Assembly (NCBI GenBank): GCA_963720075.1
Contig: CAVREG010000016.1
Coordinates: 434,001 to 498,000, forward strand
Direction: 5' to 3'
Length of the DNA stretch: 64,000 nt
Origin: PALSA-188 sp963720075
GTDB lineage: Bacteria; Acidobacteriota; Terriglobia; Terriglobales; Acidobacteriaceae
In this document: one piece after another, positions 1 to 8,677 of the stretch
Layout of the letters: each line of letters starts with the position of its first letter
How positions within the stretch are numbered: position 1 is the stretch's first letter
Translations under genes and position numbers: made by a program
Notes under the pieces: generated by a model
Databases searched by the model: none
Told to the model about the DNA's origin: nothing
The model's input: the letters and a program-made list of their open reading frames with translations, nothing else

Positions 1-247
1 AATCAAGACCGCCAGCGAATCCCACCGATTGAATCAAAACTGGGTGATAGAGGCTGATGATCGCCTCCGTCGCTATGCGCGCAGCCTCTGCGCCGATTCC
101 GCCGCATACCAAAACGGCGCGGTCTCGCTCGAAAAATTTGAATCGCCGGCCTTGGAATTGTCGAGTCGCGATGCGCCAGTGCTTCACGAGTGGCCGGACT
201 TCGCGTTCGAGAGCAGCGATGATTGCAGTCTTGCTCGAGCCTGGCAA
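1..247 (-). CDS. hpnG: HpnG-type hopanoid nucleoside phosphorylase, partial (runs off left edge)
   Basis: The first 82 residues of a nucleosidase/phosphorylase-like protein are open on the minus strand up to the window edge. The reading begins M-P-G-S-S-K-T-A-I-I-A-A-L-E-R-E-V-R-P and contains a GGIGAEAA segment and an SVGFAGGL segment, which fit the MTA/SAH-nucleosidase fold (compare SGIGKVNAA and TGVAGG in Pfs). In hopanoid clusters HpnG removes adenine from adenosylhopane to give phosphoribosylhopane. I chose TTG at 247 because a GGGGA element precedes it by 5 nt; GTG at 319 is an alternative, with a stop just upstream of it. The gene lies 100 nt downstream of hpnA in the same direction. 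The 3' part is outside the window. Confidence 0.75.
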   Translation of the reverse strand, partial: MPGSSKTAIIAALEREVRPLVKHWRIATRQFQGRRFKFFERDRAVLVCGGIGAEAARIATEAIISLYHPVLIQSVGFAGGLD

Positions 248-347
248 GTTCGTCCCCGCCGAGCTTCGCTCGGCCTGAACGGGCGAGGGCGCCCGTACCA
301 CACAATCAAAATCAACCACGAGCTATGCGCCAGCAATCGCGCAAAAT

Positions 348-1340
348 CTACGGCGAAACATAGCCGTTGCTCTGGAACCAGTCCACCGCGCGGCGCAAGG
401 CATTGTCCACCGGAAGCGGCTTCCATCCCAGTTCGCGTTCGGCTTTTGTCGAGGAAACAAACATCTTCTTGCGTCCCATGCGCACGGCGTCAATAGTGAC
501 CCGCGGCTCACGCCCCCGGATGCGTCCGGTGAATATTTCATCTACCACGCCGGTTGCCAGCGCGATAAAGTAAGGTACTCTGATTGTAGGGGATGGCAAT
601 CCAGTTATAACTGCCAGTTTATCCAGTATCTGTTTCAGCGTGAGGTTCTCGCCGCCCAAAATGTAACGCTCGCCGCTTCGGCCTTTTTCCAATGCTGCCA
701 CGTGGCCGCGCGCACATTCGGTCGCGTCCACTAAGTTCAATCCTGTATCCACATAGGCGGGAAACTTTTTCTTTAAAAAATCCAAAATAATTCTACCCGT
801 GGGAGTCGGCTTGATATCTCGCTCGCCGACCGGCGTGCTCGGATTCACGATCACCACATCCAGCCCGTTTCGTCCCTCGGCGATTGCGATCTCTTCTGCC
901 ATGTATTTTGATCGCTTGTAATGGCCGATCATATTGTCGAGCGATACCGGGGAATTTTCATCAGCAGAACTGCCATCGGCGGCAAAACCCATCGTCGCCA
1001 CGCTGGACGTATAGACGACGCGCCGTACCCGATTCTTGCGTGCGGCACTCAGAATCGTCCGGGTACCTTCAACGTTCGAACGGTACATCTGATCAGAATC
1101 CGGGGCCCAGAGACGATAGTCGGCGGCGACGTGGAAAACAACGTCGCAACCCAACATTGCTTTTTCGATGGACGACGCGTCCCGCAGGTCTCCGGTAACA
1201 CGGTCACCCGCCAGATCCTGTATGTTCCTCAGGTCGCTGCTTGGCCGCACAAGCAGCCGCACTTCCGAGCCTTGCTCCAGCAGAACACGCGCCACGTGGC
1301 TGCCGACGAATCCAGTGGCGCCTGTGACGAAAGCTATCAT
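348..1340 (-). CDS. hpnA: HpnA hopanoid-associated NAD-dependent sugar epimerase/dehydratase
   Basis: This 330-residue extended short-chain dehydrogenase has the Rossmann motif GATGFVG at residues 7-13, a TSSVA segment near 111 and the catalytic pair Y141/K145 (YKRSK). HpnA-family proteins accompany squalene-hopene cyclase in hopanoid clusters; the substrate is not settled and a role in making or editing the polar head group is inferred. It starts 18 nt after the shc stop, so it is almost certainly co-transcribed with ispH and shc. The full length matches the family. A generic NAD(P)-dependent epimerase is the only real alternative, but the neighbours favour HpnA. Confidence 0.9.
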   Translation of the reverse strand: MIAFVTGATGFVGSHVARVLLEQGSEVRLLVRPSSDLRNIQDLAGDRVTGDLRDASSIEKAMLGCDVVFHVAADYRLWAPDSDQMYRSNVEGTRTILSAARKNRVRRVVYTSSVATMGFAADGSSADENSPVSLDNMIGHYKRSKYMAEEIAIAEGRNGLDVVIVNPSTPVGERDIKPTPTGRIILDFLKKKFPAYVDTGLNLVDATECARGHVAALEKGRSGERYILGGENLTLKQILDKLAVITGLPSPTIRVPYFIALATGVVDEIFTGRIRGREPRVTIDAVRMGRKKMFVSSTKAERELGWKPLPVDNALRRAVDWFQSNGYVSP

Positions 1341-1358
1341 TGGCGCGTTGAATGTGTC

Positions 1359-3326
1359 CTAATTCTTCTCGATCATCACTTTATTGTAGGTCGTGAGCGC
1401 GATTAGCGGAAAATATTGGCGGTACATGTGGTACTTCAAATAGAACACTTGAGGGAAGCCGGTCCCGGTGTAATAAGGCTCATCCCATGAGCCATCATTT
1501 TTCTGGGTTCGCAACAGATAAGCGACGCCGCGAGCCACGCAATCACTGCGCGTGTCGCTGGCTGCCAGCAAACCCATGATCGCCCACGCGGTTTGAGATG
1601 CGGTACTTGGTCCCACTCCTCTTGTATTGGGATCATGGTACGAATCACAAGATTCTCCCCAGCCGCCGTCGGGATTCTGTACCATCCTCAACCATTCGGC
1701 TGCTTGCTGAATGTGAGGCTCGTGGTAATCAACTCCCATCGCCTGAAGGCCGCGCAGAACCAGCATGGTTCCGTAAATGTAGTTGACGCCCCACCGGCCA
1801 AACCAGGAACCGTCCGGCTCCTGCTCGTCGCGAATAAATTTCATGGCCTTTTTCACCGCAGGGTGACTCTGATCGTATCCGTAGGCCGCGAGCATTTCTA
1901 AAATGCGTCCGGTGATGTCAACGGTCGCGGGATCGAGCATGGCATTGTGATCGGCGAAGGGAATGTGTTGAAACACCATGCGATCGTTATCTTTGTCGAA
2001 GGACGCCCACCCGCCATTTCGGCATTGCATGGAAAAAACCCAGTCAATGGCTCGTTGCACCGATTCGCGCTGATAGCGCCCATTCGGATGCTCTGTTTGC
2101 GCGAGACCAAGGCAGACCATTGCAGTGTCATCCACGTCGGGATAAAACTCATTGTTAAATTCGAAATACCAGCCGCCGGGCTGACCCTTTTTGTTTTTTA
2201 CCTTCCAGTCGCCGATGGTGCGAACCTGCTTTTGCAGAATCCAATCTGCACTCTTTACCATGCGCGGGTCATCGGCCGGGACGCCGCTTTCGCCAAGAGC
2301 GAAGAGGGCATACGCTGAATCCCACACCGGAGGCTTGCATGGCTGCATGCGAAACGTATCTTGCTCTTCGATTCCCAATTTTTCAAATTCATCAAGAGCG
2401 CGAATCACTTGCGGATCGTCAAGCGAATATCCAAGGCACCGGAGCGCGATAACCGAATTCATAAGGGATGGGTAAATTGCTCCCAGGCCATCGCTCATTT
2501 CAAAACGTTCCAAAATCCATTTCTCCGCCTTTTTCAGAGCCATCGAACGCAACGGACGAATATGCACGCGCTCGAACCAATGCGTGAGGCGGTCGAGTGC
2601 CAGAAAGAAATTTCGCCATGAAACCAACTTCTTGTCCCAGGGCAGATGCATGCGTGACTTTTCCCGTCCACCGACGAACAGTTCTTCCACGCCCATTTCA
2701 TCGGGAATCTTCTTGAAGGGCTTCTTGGCATAGGCGATGGAAAGGGGAACCAGAATCGCGCGCGACCACGAAGAAATCTCGTAGATATTGAACCAAAACC
2801 AGTTGGGAAACAGGACAATCTCTGGAGGAATCGCGGGAACGGCGTCGTAGTCGTATTGACCGAAGAAGCAGAGAGAAATTTTGGTGAAAGTATTGACTTT
2901 GGTGACGCCGCCCAACTCAAGAATCTTCTTGCGTGCGCGCGCCAGCGCGGTATGATCCGCCAGATAACCCGCGAGCTTGAGCCCGAAATAAGCTTTGACT
3001 GAAACGCCAAGATTCGACGGCCCACCAGGGTAGATACTCCAACCGCCATCTTCATTCTGATGTTGCAGGATGTAGTTGGCGGCCTTTTGGCAGCGTTCCG
3101 CATTTGCAGAACCGAGAAGGGTGTGCAGAAGAATGTAATCCGACTCAAGCGTAGTATCGCCCTGAAGTTCGCCGCACCAGTATCCTTCTTCGTGCTGCTG
3201 CGAAAACAGGCATTGCCGGGCAGCATCAATTGCCGCAGCCACACTACGGCCAAGATCAGCGATTTTGCCAAAATGAAGTTGAGCGCCAGCCTTAGGCAGC
3301 GGAGACGAGGAGGAGGTCTCTTCCAT
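1359..3326 (-). CDS. shc: Squalene-hopene cyclase
   Basis: This 655-residue class II terpene cyclase converts squalene to hopene/hopanol at the membrane. The catalytic DxDD motif is D397-V-D-D400. Several QW repeats are visible: QNEDGGW near 90, QCRNGGW, EQEPDGSW, QNPDGGW and QKNDGSW toward the C terminus. Length is typical (about 630-720). It begins 8 nt after the ispH stop and is followed 18 nt later by hpnA, so precursor supply (IspH) and cyclisation are in one transcript. No disruption seen. Confidence 0.97.
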   Translation of the reverse strand: MEETSSSSPLPKAGAQLHFGKIADLGRSVAAAIDAARQCLFSQQHEEGYWCGELQGDTTLESDYILLHTLLGSANAERCQKAANYILQHQNEDGGWSIYPGGPSNLGVSVKAYFGLKLAGYLADHTALARARKKILELGGVTKVNTFTKISLCFFGQYDYDAVPAIPPEIVLFPNWFWFNIYEISSWSRAILVPLSIAYAKKPFKKIPDEMGVEELFVGGREKSRMHLPWDKKLVSWRNFFLALDRLTHWFERVHIRPLRSMALKKAEKWILERFEMSDGLGAIYPSLMNSVIALRCLGYSLDDPQVIRALDEFEKLGIEEQDTFRMQPCKPPVWDSAYALFALGESGVPADDPRMVKSADWILQKQVRTIGDWKVKNKKGQPGGWYFEFNNEFYPDVDDTAMVCLGLAQTEHPNGRYQRESVQRAIDWVFSMQCRNGGWASFDKDNDRMVFQHIPFADHNAMLDPATVDITGRILEMLAAYGYDQSHPAVKKAMKFIRDEQEPDGSWFGRWGVNYIYGTMLVLRGLQAMGVDYHEPHIQQAAEWLRMVQNPDGGWGESCDSYHDPNTRGVGPSTASQTAWAIMGLLAASDTRSDCVARGVAYLLRTQKNDGSWDEPYYTGTGFPQVFYLKYHMYRQYFPLIALTTYNKVMIEKN

Positions 3327-3334
3327 ATTGAATG

Positions 3335-4327
3335 TTAGCTAACGGCTACGCCGGCGGGTGCGCTGGCGATTGCTTCCACAATCTCAGGAGGCAATCCGAA
3401 ACGCACATTTTCCGGCATTACTTCAACTTCCTGCACGTTATCAAAGCCTTTGGTGCCCAAAAACTTCGTTACTTCTTCGACCAGGCACTCTGGAGCAGAA
3501 GCGCCTGCCGTCAGCGCGATTGTCTTAACCCCATGGAGCCATTCCGGTTGGATGTCGCGGTAGCTATCAATCAAATGCGACCCCGTTCCCAAATTGCGGG
3601 CGACTTCAACGAGGCGGTTGGAATTCGAGCTGTTATCCGAACCGACGACGAGCAAAAGTTCCGCGTCGGACGCAACGTGCTTTACCGCGACTTGCCGGTT
3701 TTCCGTGGCATAGCAAATATCCTGAGCCGCTGGAGCTTTAATATTCGGGAAACGCAGTCGGAGGGCGGCGATAATGTCCTTTGTCTCGTCCAGGCTCAAG
3801 GTGGTCTGGGTCAAATAGGCCACGCGGTCGGGATTCGGAACTGTAACGGAAGCCGCTTCCTCGGGAGAACCCACGACCTGGGTCACGACAGGCGCTTCAC
3901 CGAGAGTGCCAATAACTTCATCGTGGTCGCGATGCCCGATAAGGACTAACGAATAGCCTTCCTTAGCGAACTTTACCGCCTCAACATGGACCTTTGTCAC
4001 CAGAGGACAGGTGGCGTCTATGACGCGCAGTCCGCGCTGTTTGCTGGCGTCGCGAACCTCAGGTGAGACGCCGTGGGCGCTGTAAATGACCCGCTCGCCG
4101 TTGGGAACCTCTTCGACGCTGTCAACGAAAATTGCACCCTTGCCTTGCAGTTCTTCAACCACGAACCGGTTATGGACTATTTCCTTGCGCACGTAGATGG
4201 GAGGACCAAAGGCCTCGAGGGCGATGCGGACGATATCAATAGCCCGGACAACGCCAGCGCAAAAGCCGCGTGGCTTCAATAAGAGCAGAGTTTTTCCGGT
4301 TTCAGGCAAGTAGGATTCCTTGTTCAA
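3335..4327 (-). CDS. ispH: 4-hydroxy-3-methylbut-2-enyl diphosphate reductase
   Basis: IspH (LytB) is the last enzyme of the MEP pathway, producing IPP and DMAPP with a [4Fe-4S] cluster. The three cluster cysteines are visible in the contexts GFCAG (near residue 22), DATCPL (near 105) and APECL (near 290); the TENR segment lies after the ICYA stretch. Length 330 is normal. It is the first gene of the minus-strand hopanoid cluster, immediately before shc, so isoprenoid supply is coupled to hopanoid production. The 125 nt upstream to the VapC-like gene would hold the promoter, but no strong -35/-10 pair was recognised. Confidence 0.97.
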   Translation of the reverse strand: MNKESYLPETGKTLLLLKPRGFCAGVVRAIDIVRIALEAFGPPIYVRKEIVHNRFVVEELQGKGAIFVDSVEEVPNGERVIYSAHGVSPEVRDASKQRGLRVIDATCPLVTKVHVEAVKFAKEGYSLVLIGHRDHDEVIGTLGEAPVVTQVVGSPEEAASVTVPNPDRVAYLTQTTLSLDETKDIIAALRLRFPNIKAPAAQDICYATENRQVAVKHVASDAELLLVVGSDNSSNSNRLVEVARNLGTGSHLIDSYRDIQPEWLHGVKTIALTAGASAPECLVEEVTKFLGTKGFDNVQEVEVMPENVRFGLPPEIVEAIASAPAGVAVS

Positions 4328-4452
4328 GAATACACTTTCTCCATCATGAAGTTCTCTTAAAACTATCTCAAAGCATCTCGTTGGTCAATGTAACCCAAAG
4401 AATCGCATGGGATTAGCAGCGATTGGGGAATATTGGGAGGTGAATGGGAGAG

Positions 4453-4851
4453 CTACCATAACCGTGTCACCCCGTAGGCCTCGAAGACTTTCTCATTGCT
4501 CACAAGAATCATATCTTCTTCCAGCGCCTGTGCGATCAATATCCGGTCAAAAGGATCTCGGTGCAGACGGGGCAGCAAGCCTGCGCGAATGGCGTGCCTC
4601 ACGGTAATGGGTAATGGAATGAACCGGGATTCCTCCAAATACGCAGAGAAATTCTGCACGATTTCGGACGCAATAGCCAACTTTCCGAGTTGAACTTTGG
4701 TGGCGATTTCCCACGCACTTGCAGCGCTTACTCCTACGTGGCTGGATTTATGTGCGATCTCGTCTCTTACGGAGTCGGCCATCACATCGTTTCCAGTCAG
4801 CCACCACAACAATGCGTGAGTGTCCAGAAGCAGGCGTGACACTACTCCCAA
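4453..4851 (-). CDS. VapC-like PIN-domain ribonuclease toxin
   Basis: A 132-residue PIN-domain protein of the kind seen in type II toxin-antitoxin systems. The first acidic residue is in the LLLDTHALLWW motif (D9), a conserved acidic E follows in SAASAWEIA, and the last acidic site lies in HRDPFDRILIAQA. PIN toxins cut RNA, often tRNA or rRNA. The start overlaps the end of the preceding antitoxin gene by 10 nt, which is typical of translationally coupled toxin-antitoxin pairs. The target cannot be read from sequence. Confidence 0.88.
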   Translation of the reverse strand: MGVVSRLLLDTHALLWWLTGNDVMADSVRDEIAHKSSHVGVSAASAWEIATKVQLGKLAIASEIVQNFSAYLEESRFIPLPITVRHAIRAGLLPRLHRDPFDRILIAQALEEDMILVSNEKVFEAYGVTRLW

Positions 4852-5072
4852 CGATCCAGTTCTTCCGGCGGTAAAGGCTCAAAAAACTCTGGGCCTATAT
4901 GTATTTTCCCCTTTAGCATCCCCGGCCTTCGATTTCCCTGGGCATCCTCAATGGCCACGAGGCGTACGACAGGCTTGGACCCTCGCGCGATGACCACGTC
5001 CTCACCGCGGCAGGCTTTTTCGATTAATCGAGAGAGTTGCGTTTTTGCTTTGTGAATGGTTATCGTTTCCAT
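4842..5072 (-). CDS. Phd/YefM-type antitoxin
   Basis: A 76-residue antitoxin with the N-terminal Phd/YefM fold (KAKTQLSRLIEKA, then GEDVVIARGSKPVVRL) and an acidic, proline-rich tail expected to bind and block the PIN toxin. It is first in the pair. The ATG sits at the edge of a tandem 12-bp repeat (5071-5096), a natural operator position for autoregulation. Confidence 0.88.
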   Translation of the reverse strand: METITIHKAKTQLSRLIEKACRGEDVVIARGSKPVVRLVAIEDAQGNRRPGMLKGKIHIGPEFFEPLPPEELDRWE

Positions 5073-5096
5073 ATTAGCTAACCTATATTAGCTAAC
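5071..5096. promoter_or_regulatory. Tandem palindromic operator of the toxin-antitoxin pair
   Basis: Two perfect copies of ATATTAGCTAAC lie 2 bp apart at 5071-5082 and 5085-5096, each holding the palindrome TTAGCTAA, with 14 bp between centres. The array abuts the antitoxin ATG. Antitoxins of this family autorepress by binding such repeats; binding here is inferred. Confidence 0.6.
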
Positions 5097-5201
5097 ATTT
5101 GAGGTTTGTGCAATTCAATATCCATGATGCAAAACTGACGGCTTAGACCGTCACCATGGCAAAGGGTTTCTCCCGCAATATAGCGTCCCGCGTTTTCTCC
5201 C

Positions 5202-6911
5202 CTACGCATTGGTCTTCAGCATTTGCTCGGCGTGCTTGCGCGACGTGTCCGTAAGCTTCGCACCGCTTAACATTCGAGCGATCTCTTCGGTGCGCTCATG
5301 ACCGCTGATCAGCCGAATGGCAGTTCGGGTACGCCCATTCGAATCTTTTTTTTCAATTAAGTAGTGATGGTCGGCAAAAGTGGCGATCTGCGGCAGATGC
5401 GTTACGCAGAGAACTTGATTGGATTTAGCCAAGCCCTTCAGCTTTTTTCCTACCGCCTCAGCCGCGCTTCCGCCGATGCCGGTGTCTATTTCGTCGAATA
5501 CGAGAGTCCGTTGTCCGCCGGCATTTTTCTTCTGCCTGCTTAAATCGCGAGAACCGGCCTCTACGCTGGATTTCAAGGCTAGCATGCAGCGTGACAACTC
5601 TCCGCCAGAAGCGATCTGCTCAAGACGTCGCAGAGGTTCCCCTGGGTTGGTGGAAATCATATAAATTGCCTCATCGAAGCCCGAGCCGGTCCAGTTACCT
5701 TCTTCGTCGCTTCCCGTGACTTCAATATGGAAACGTGCCTTCATAGCTAAATCATTAATCTCGGCCTCTACCAATTTCTCCAACCGGTGTGCGGCTTCGT
5801 GGCGCTTCTTCGAAATCCCCCGGGCAATCGTGAGATATTCTCGCGCGGCTTCGCCCAGGTCGCTATGGAGTTGGCGCAGAATTTCGTCCTTATTTTCCAT
5901 CTCAGAAAGCTTGCGCGAAACTTCTTCGCCGTACTTCATGACTTCTTCCACGGTAGCGCCGTACTTGCGCTTTAAGCGATCCATTGCCGCAAGGCGGTCT
6001 TCAACCTCGGCAAGATGCTCAGGCGAGGCATGAATTCCACCGGCATAATCTCGCAGAGTTGCCCCGACATCTTCCACACTGATGCGCGCCGTCTCCAGCG
6101 CCGCCAACGACTCCCCAAATTTTGGTTCATAACGAACCAGATCTTCGAGATGCTTTTGTGCCGCACGCAAGGATGAAGAAGTCGAGGCGCTCCCTTCATA
6201 TAACAAGTCGAATGCATTCAGCGCTGCGCTGTAGATTTTCTCGGCATTGGCTAGGACGACCTTTTCGGTGGCGAGACGCTCATCCTCGCCAGGCTGCAAT
6301 TTGGCTTCTTCAATCTCGCGCCTCTGAAAAGTCCACAAGTCGAGCAAGCGCAAGCGGTCCTGCTCGCCCTGTTCAAGATCTTTAATTCGCTGAACGATAT
6401 TTTTCCAGCATGCAAATGAATCGCGAACGGCGTCTAGTTGGATTCCTGCGAATGCATCGAGGAGGCCGAGTCTTGCCTCGCCGTCGAAAGATAAAATGGA
6501 TTCGTTCTGAGCATGAATGTTGGCCAGGAAAGGCGCCAGTTGGCGAAGCACTGATACCGTGGCGGGCTGGTTGTTGACGAAAACCCGCCCTTTGCCGCCA
6601 ACTGCAATTTCGCGGCGCAGAATGGTGGACTCGCCGTCTTCATTCCCGTCAATACCGTTTGCTTCCAGAATTTTAGAAACGGATTTGGCTGAGGCGCTTT
6701 CAACTTCGAACACTGCGGATAGAACGGCGCGGTCCGTCCCAGCGCGAATCACCTCGGAGGAAGCTTTGTCACCCAGCAAAAGCGCGAGGGCGTCAATGAG
6801 GATAGATTTACCCGCTCCGGTTTCGCCGGTTAAAAGATTGAGTCCTGAGGCGAACTCTACGGTGAGACTGTCAATGACTGCGTAGTTTTCGAGCCGGAGT
6901 TCGGCGAGCAT
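5202..6911 (-). CDS. recN: DNA repair protein RecN
   Basis: A 569-residue SMC-like ATPase acting at double-strand breaks. Walker A is GETGAGKS at residues 29-36, the ABC signature is ASGGELSR in the C-terminal half and Walker B is LVFDEIDTGIGG, followed by THLPQ. The middle is a long coiled coil with the family's typical hinge. Length and order of motifs are standard. It is monocistronic here, convergent with nothing and followed by about 130 nt before the antitoxin start. Confidence 0.97.
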   Translation of the reverse strand: MLAELRLENYAVIDSLTVEFASGLNLLTGETGAGKSILIDALALLLGDKASSEVIRAGTDRAVLSAVFEVESASAKSVSKILEANGIDGNEDGESTILRREIAVGGKGRVFVNNQPATVSVLRQLAPFLANIHAQNESILSFDGEARLGLLDAFAGIQLDAVRDSFACWKNIVQRIKDLEQGEQDRLRLLDLWTFQRREIEEAKLQPGEDERLATEKVVLANAEKIYSAALNAFDLLYEGSASTSSSLRAAQKHLEDLVRYEPKFGESLAALETARISVEDVGATLRDYAGGIHASPEHLAEVEDRLAAMDRLKRKYGATVEEVMKYGEEVSRKLSEMENKDEILRQLHSDLGEAAREYLTIARGISKKRHEAAHRLEKLVEAEINDLAMKARFHIEVTGSDEEGNWTGSGFDEAIYMISTNPGEPLRRLEQIASGGELSRCMLALKSSVEAGSRDLSRQKKNAGGQRTLVFDEIDTGIGGSAAEAVGKKLKGLAKSNQVLCVTHLPQIATFADHHYLIEKKDSNGRTRTAIRLISGHERTEEIARMLSGAKLTDTSRKHAEQMLKTNA

Positions 6912-6998
6912 GCGTATCCCGGAAATTCACTACAAATGATGAGATGAAGCGAAGGATAGCAGAAAAACCCGAAGGATTATCGAAGGGTTCGCGGAACA

Positions 6999-7030
6999 GA
7001 AGAAGCCACGGCAACAGCCGTGGCTTCTTC
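6999..7030 (-). terminator. Hairpin terminator after the PRC-barrel gene
   Basis: A perfect 13-bp stem (6999-7011 with 7018-7030, core AAGCCACGG/CCGTGGCTT) with a 6-nt loop lies 22 nt past the stop of the minus-strand PRC-barrel gene. There is no long T-tract, so it may act mainly as an mRNA end barrier. Confidence 0.65.
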
Positions 7031-7051
7031 CGAAGTTTGCCAACAATGCAA

Positions 7052-7744
7052 CTATCCCGCTTTACGGAGTTCGTCTCTTTCCCGGTCTGAAGCCGTTCCC
7101 GAAGGAGACTCGGCCCTGCAGGTTTCGCATTGATTCGTAATGTCTCTCCGCCGCTGGCGTAGGCGATCTTCAAAGTTTGACCAACGGCCGCCTATGCCGA
7201 CAGCTGAATTGTTAATGACCACCTCATCCGCGCCGGCAGGGATAATTCTTTCCGCTGTAAGGCTTGCATTCTCTTCCGGGCTGATTTGGCTGCCAATAGA
7301 GCCCGGTTCAGGAGGCATTTCCGCGGCAGTTGGCGTCACGTTGTGGTCGCTACCCCTCCGGTGCTGGACTGCGCCTCCTACCCACGATTCCTGATAGCGG
7401 CTCTCATAATCACGCCATTTACCTTCTGACTCAATAACCGAGTCGTCGTAAGGAGGGAATTTTTCGATCTGTTCTTTGGTTAAACTAACAGCAAAATCAT
7501 CTTTATGTTCGCTGGAAGCGCGGAGCTGTTGAGGGGGCACAATGAATTTTTTGCTGGAAAGCCATCCACCCGTATCTATAACCACGTAGTGAATGTTGCC
7601 CGTCGTGTGATCGAAAATCACATCGTCAATCTTGCCCAGCTTCTTGTCCCCAGAACCATAAACAGTTGCGCCCCGGATGTCGTCGGCGTTCTCTGTTTGC
7701 GAGTCAAGAAGACTGTTGTCACGTAACGTGCCATAGTGCGCCAT
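7052..7744 (-). CDS. PRC-barrel domain protein
   Basis: A 230-residue soluble protein. Residues about 20-100 form a PRC-barrel (DIRGATVYGSGDKKLGKIDDV, then YVVIDTGGW and KKFIVPP), as in the RimM/photosynthetic reaction centre H-subunit superfamily. The rest is low complexity and acidic/basic without a recognised domain. Such stand-alone PRC-barrel genes are common in soil bacteria and are often linked to stress, but the role is unknown. It is alone, with a hairpin downstream and a gap of 213 nt to the divergent tol operon. Confidence 0.8.
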   Translation of the reverse strand: MAHYGTLRDNSLLDSQTENADDIRGATVYGSGDKKLGKIDDVIFDHTTGNIHYVVIDTGGWLSSKKFIVPPQQLRASSEHKDDFAVSLTKEQIEKFPPYDDSVIESEGKWRDYESRYQESWVGGAVQHRRGSDHNVTPTAAEMPPEPGSIGSQISPEENASLTAERIIPAGADEVVINNSAVGIGGRWSNFEDRLRQRRRDITNQCETCRAESPSGTASDRERDELRKAG

Positions 7745-7820
7745 AGTTCCTCCTTGCAGGGTGAGTTGTGATAGCCGACGAGTGGCGGAATCCGTTTCAC
7801 CGTTACAATTGCTTATGATG

Positions 7821-7917
7821 CCGCCATGCTTCGGGGCGGGCGTATGGCGGTGACGCTTTTGCAGAATGTTAATGAATCGGATGCGCCGAAAAAGTCCTGG
7901 CGATAGTGGTTTATAAT
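7821..7917 (+). promoter_or_regulatory. Upstream region of tolQ: hairpin and candidate -10
   Basis: The 213-nt divergent gap holds an inverted repeat CCGCCAT/ATGGCGG (7821-7827, 7844-7850) and a consensus TATAAT at 7912-7917, about 40 nt before the tolQ ATG. No good -35 is seen at 17 bp. The -10 is the best candidate for the tol operon promoter. Confidence 0.4.
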
Positions 7918-7957
7918 CAGAATCTACTAATCGAACTAAGACGTTCTCCCAAACATA

Positions 7958-8677
7958 ATGTATTTTCCCCCATTCCTGGCAGTAGTCGTCAGCGGCGAAA
8001 TATCAGACCTAGTAGGGCAAACTGGCCCCGTCGCCAAAGTTGTTCTTATCATTTTGCTGGCATTCAGCGTGATTTCATGGGCGATTATTCTTTCCAAATG
8101 GAGCTTGCTGCGAAGAGCGCGGGTGCAAAGTGGCCGGTTTGTTCGCGCCTTTCGAAAAGCTCAACGCTTGCAGGATGTGGGCGCTGTCGCGGAACAATTC
8201 CGTCCGAGTCCGCTTGTGGGCGTGTTTGAAAGCGGTTTCGAGGAATATCGCCGGCAAGGCGGTATTCCGGGCAATCCTGTTGCAGTCCAGCGGGCGATGC
8301 AGATCGCAACCTCAGAGGAAATGACTCGCTTTGAGCGCAACCTTACATGGCTGGCAATTACAGGAGCAGTAACGCCATTCATCGGTCTCTTCGGAACCGT
8401 CTGGGGAATTATTGACGCATTTCACGGTTTGGGGACGGCTGGTGCAGCAACTCTCCGCGCAGTGGCTCCTGGAATTTCAGAAGCGCTCATCACCACCGCC
8501 GCTGGGCTGGCCGCCGCAATCCCGGCTGTTATTGCCTATAACTTGATTGGCGGTTCAATCCGCGAGTTTGCATCCCGTGGCGACGACTTTACGCTCGAGA
8601 TGCTCAATGCCGTCGAGCGCCAACAACCAGTGGCTGCAGCGTACCGAGGCGTTGAAGCTAGCGAGGTGCGGCGCTAA
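7958..8677 (+). CDS. tolQ: TolQ/ExbB proton channel subunit
   Basis: A 239-residue inner-membrane protein of the MotA/TolQ/ExbB family that harvests proton motive force for Tol-Pal. Three membrane segments are visible: about 25-45, then a pair after TRFERNLTWLA (about 128-150) and EALITTAAGLAAAIPAVIAYN (about 180-205). The GLFGTVWGI motif in the second segment is diagnostic. The stop overlaps the tolR ATG (TAATG). It heads the tolQ-tolR-tonB/tolA-tolB-pal-cpoB operon, which favours TolQ over ExbB. Confidence 0.93.
   Translation: MYFPPFLAVVVSGEISDLVGQTGPVAKVVLIILLAFSVISWAIILSKWSLLRRARVQSGRFVRAFRKAQRLQDVGAVAEQFRPSPLVGVFESGFEEYRRQGGIPGNPVAVQRAMQIATSEEMTRFERNLTWLAITGAVTPFIGLFGTVWGIIDAFHGLGTAGAATLRAVAPGISEALITTAAGLAAAIPAVIAYNLIGGSIREFASRGDDFTLEMLNAVERQQPVAAAYRGVEASEVRR

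Noticed and set aside
3..305. 100-aa minus-strand frame at the left edge
   Set aside because: Its product is Arg/His-rich with no fold; the frame beside it reads as HpnG, so it is a shadow.
3336..3345. Another TTAGCTAA operator copy near the shc start
   Set aside because: A single copy inside the end of ispH with no second unit; likely chance.
5071..5096. CRISPR-like repeat
   Set aside because: Only two 12-bp units without spacers; the promoter-proximal site fits an operator.
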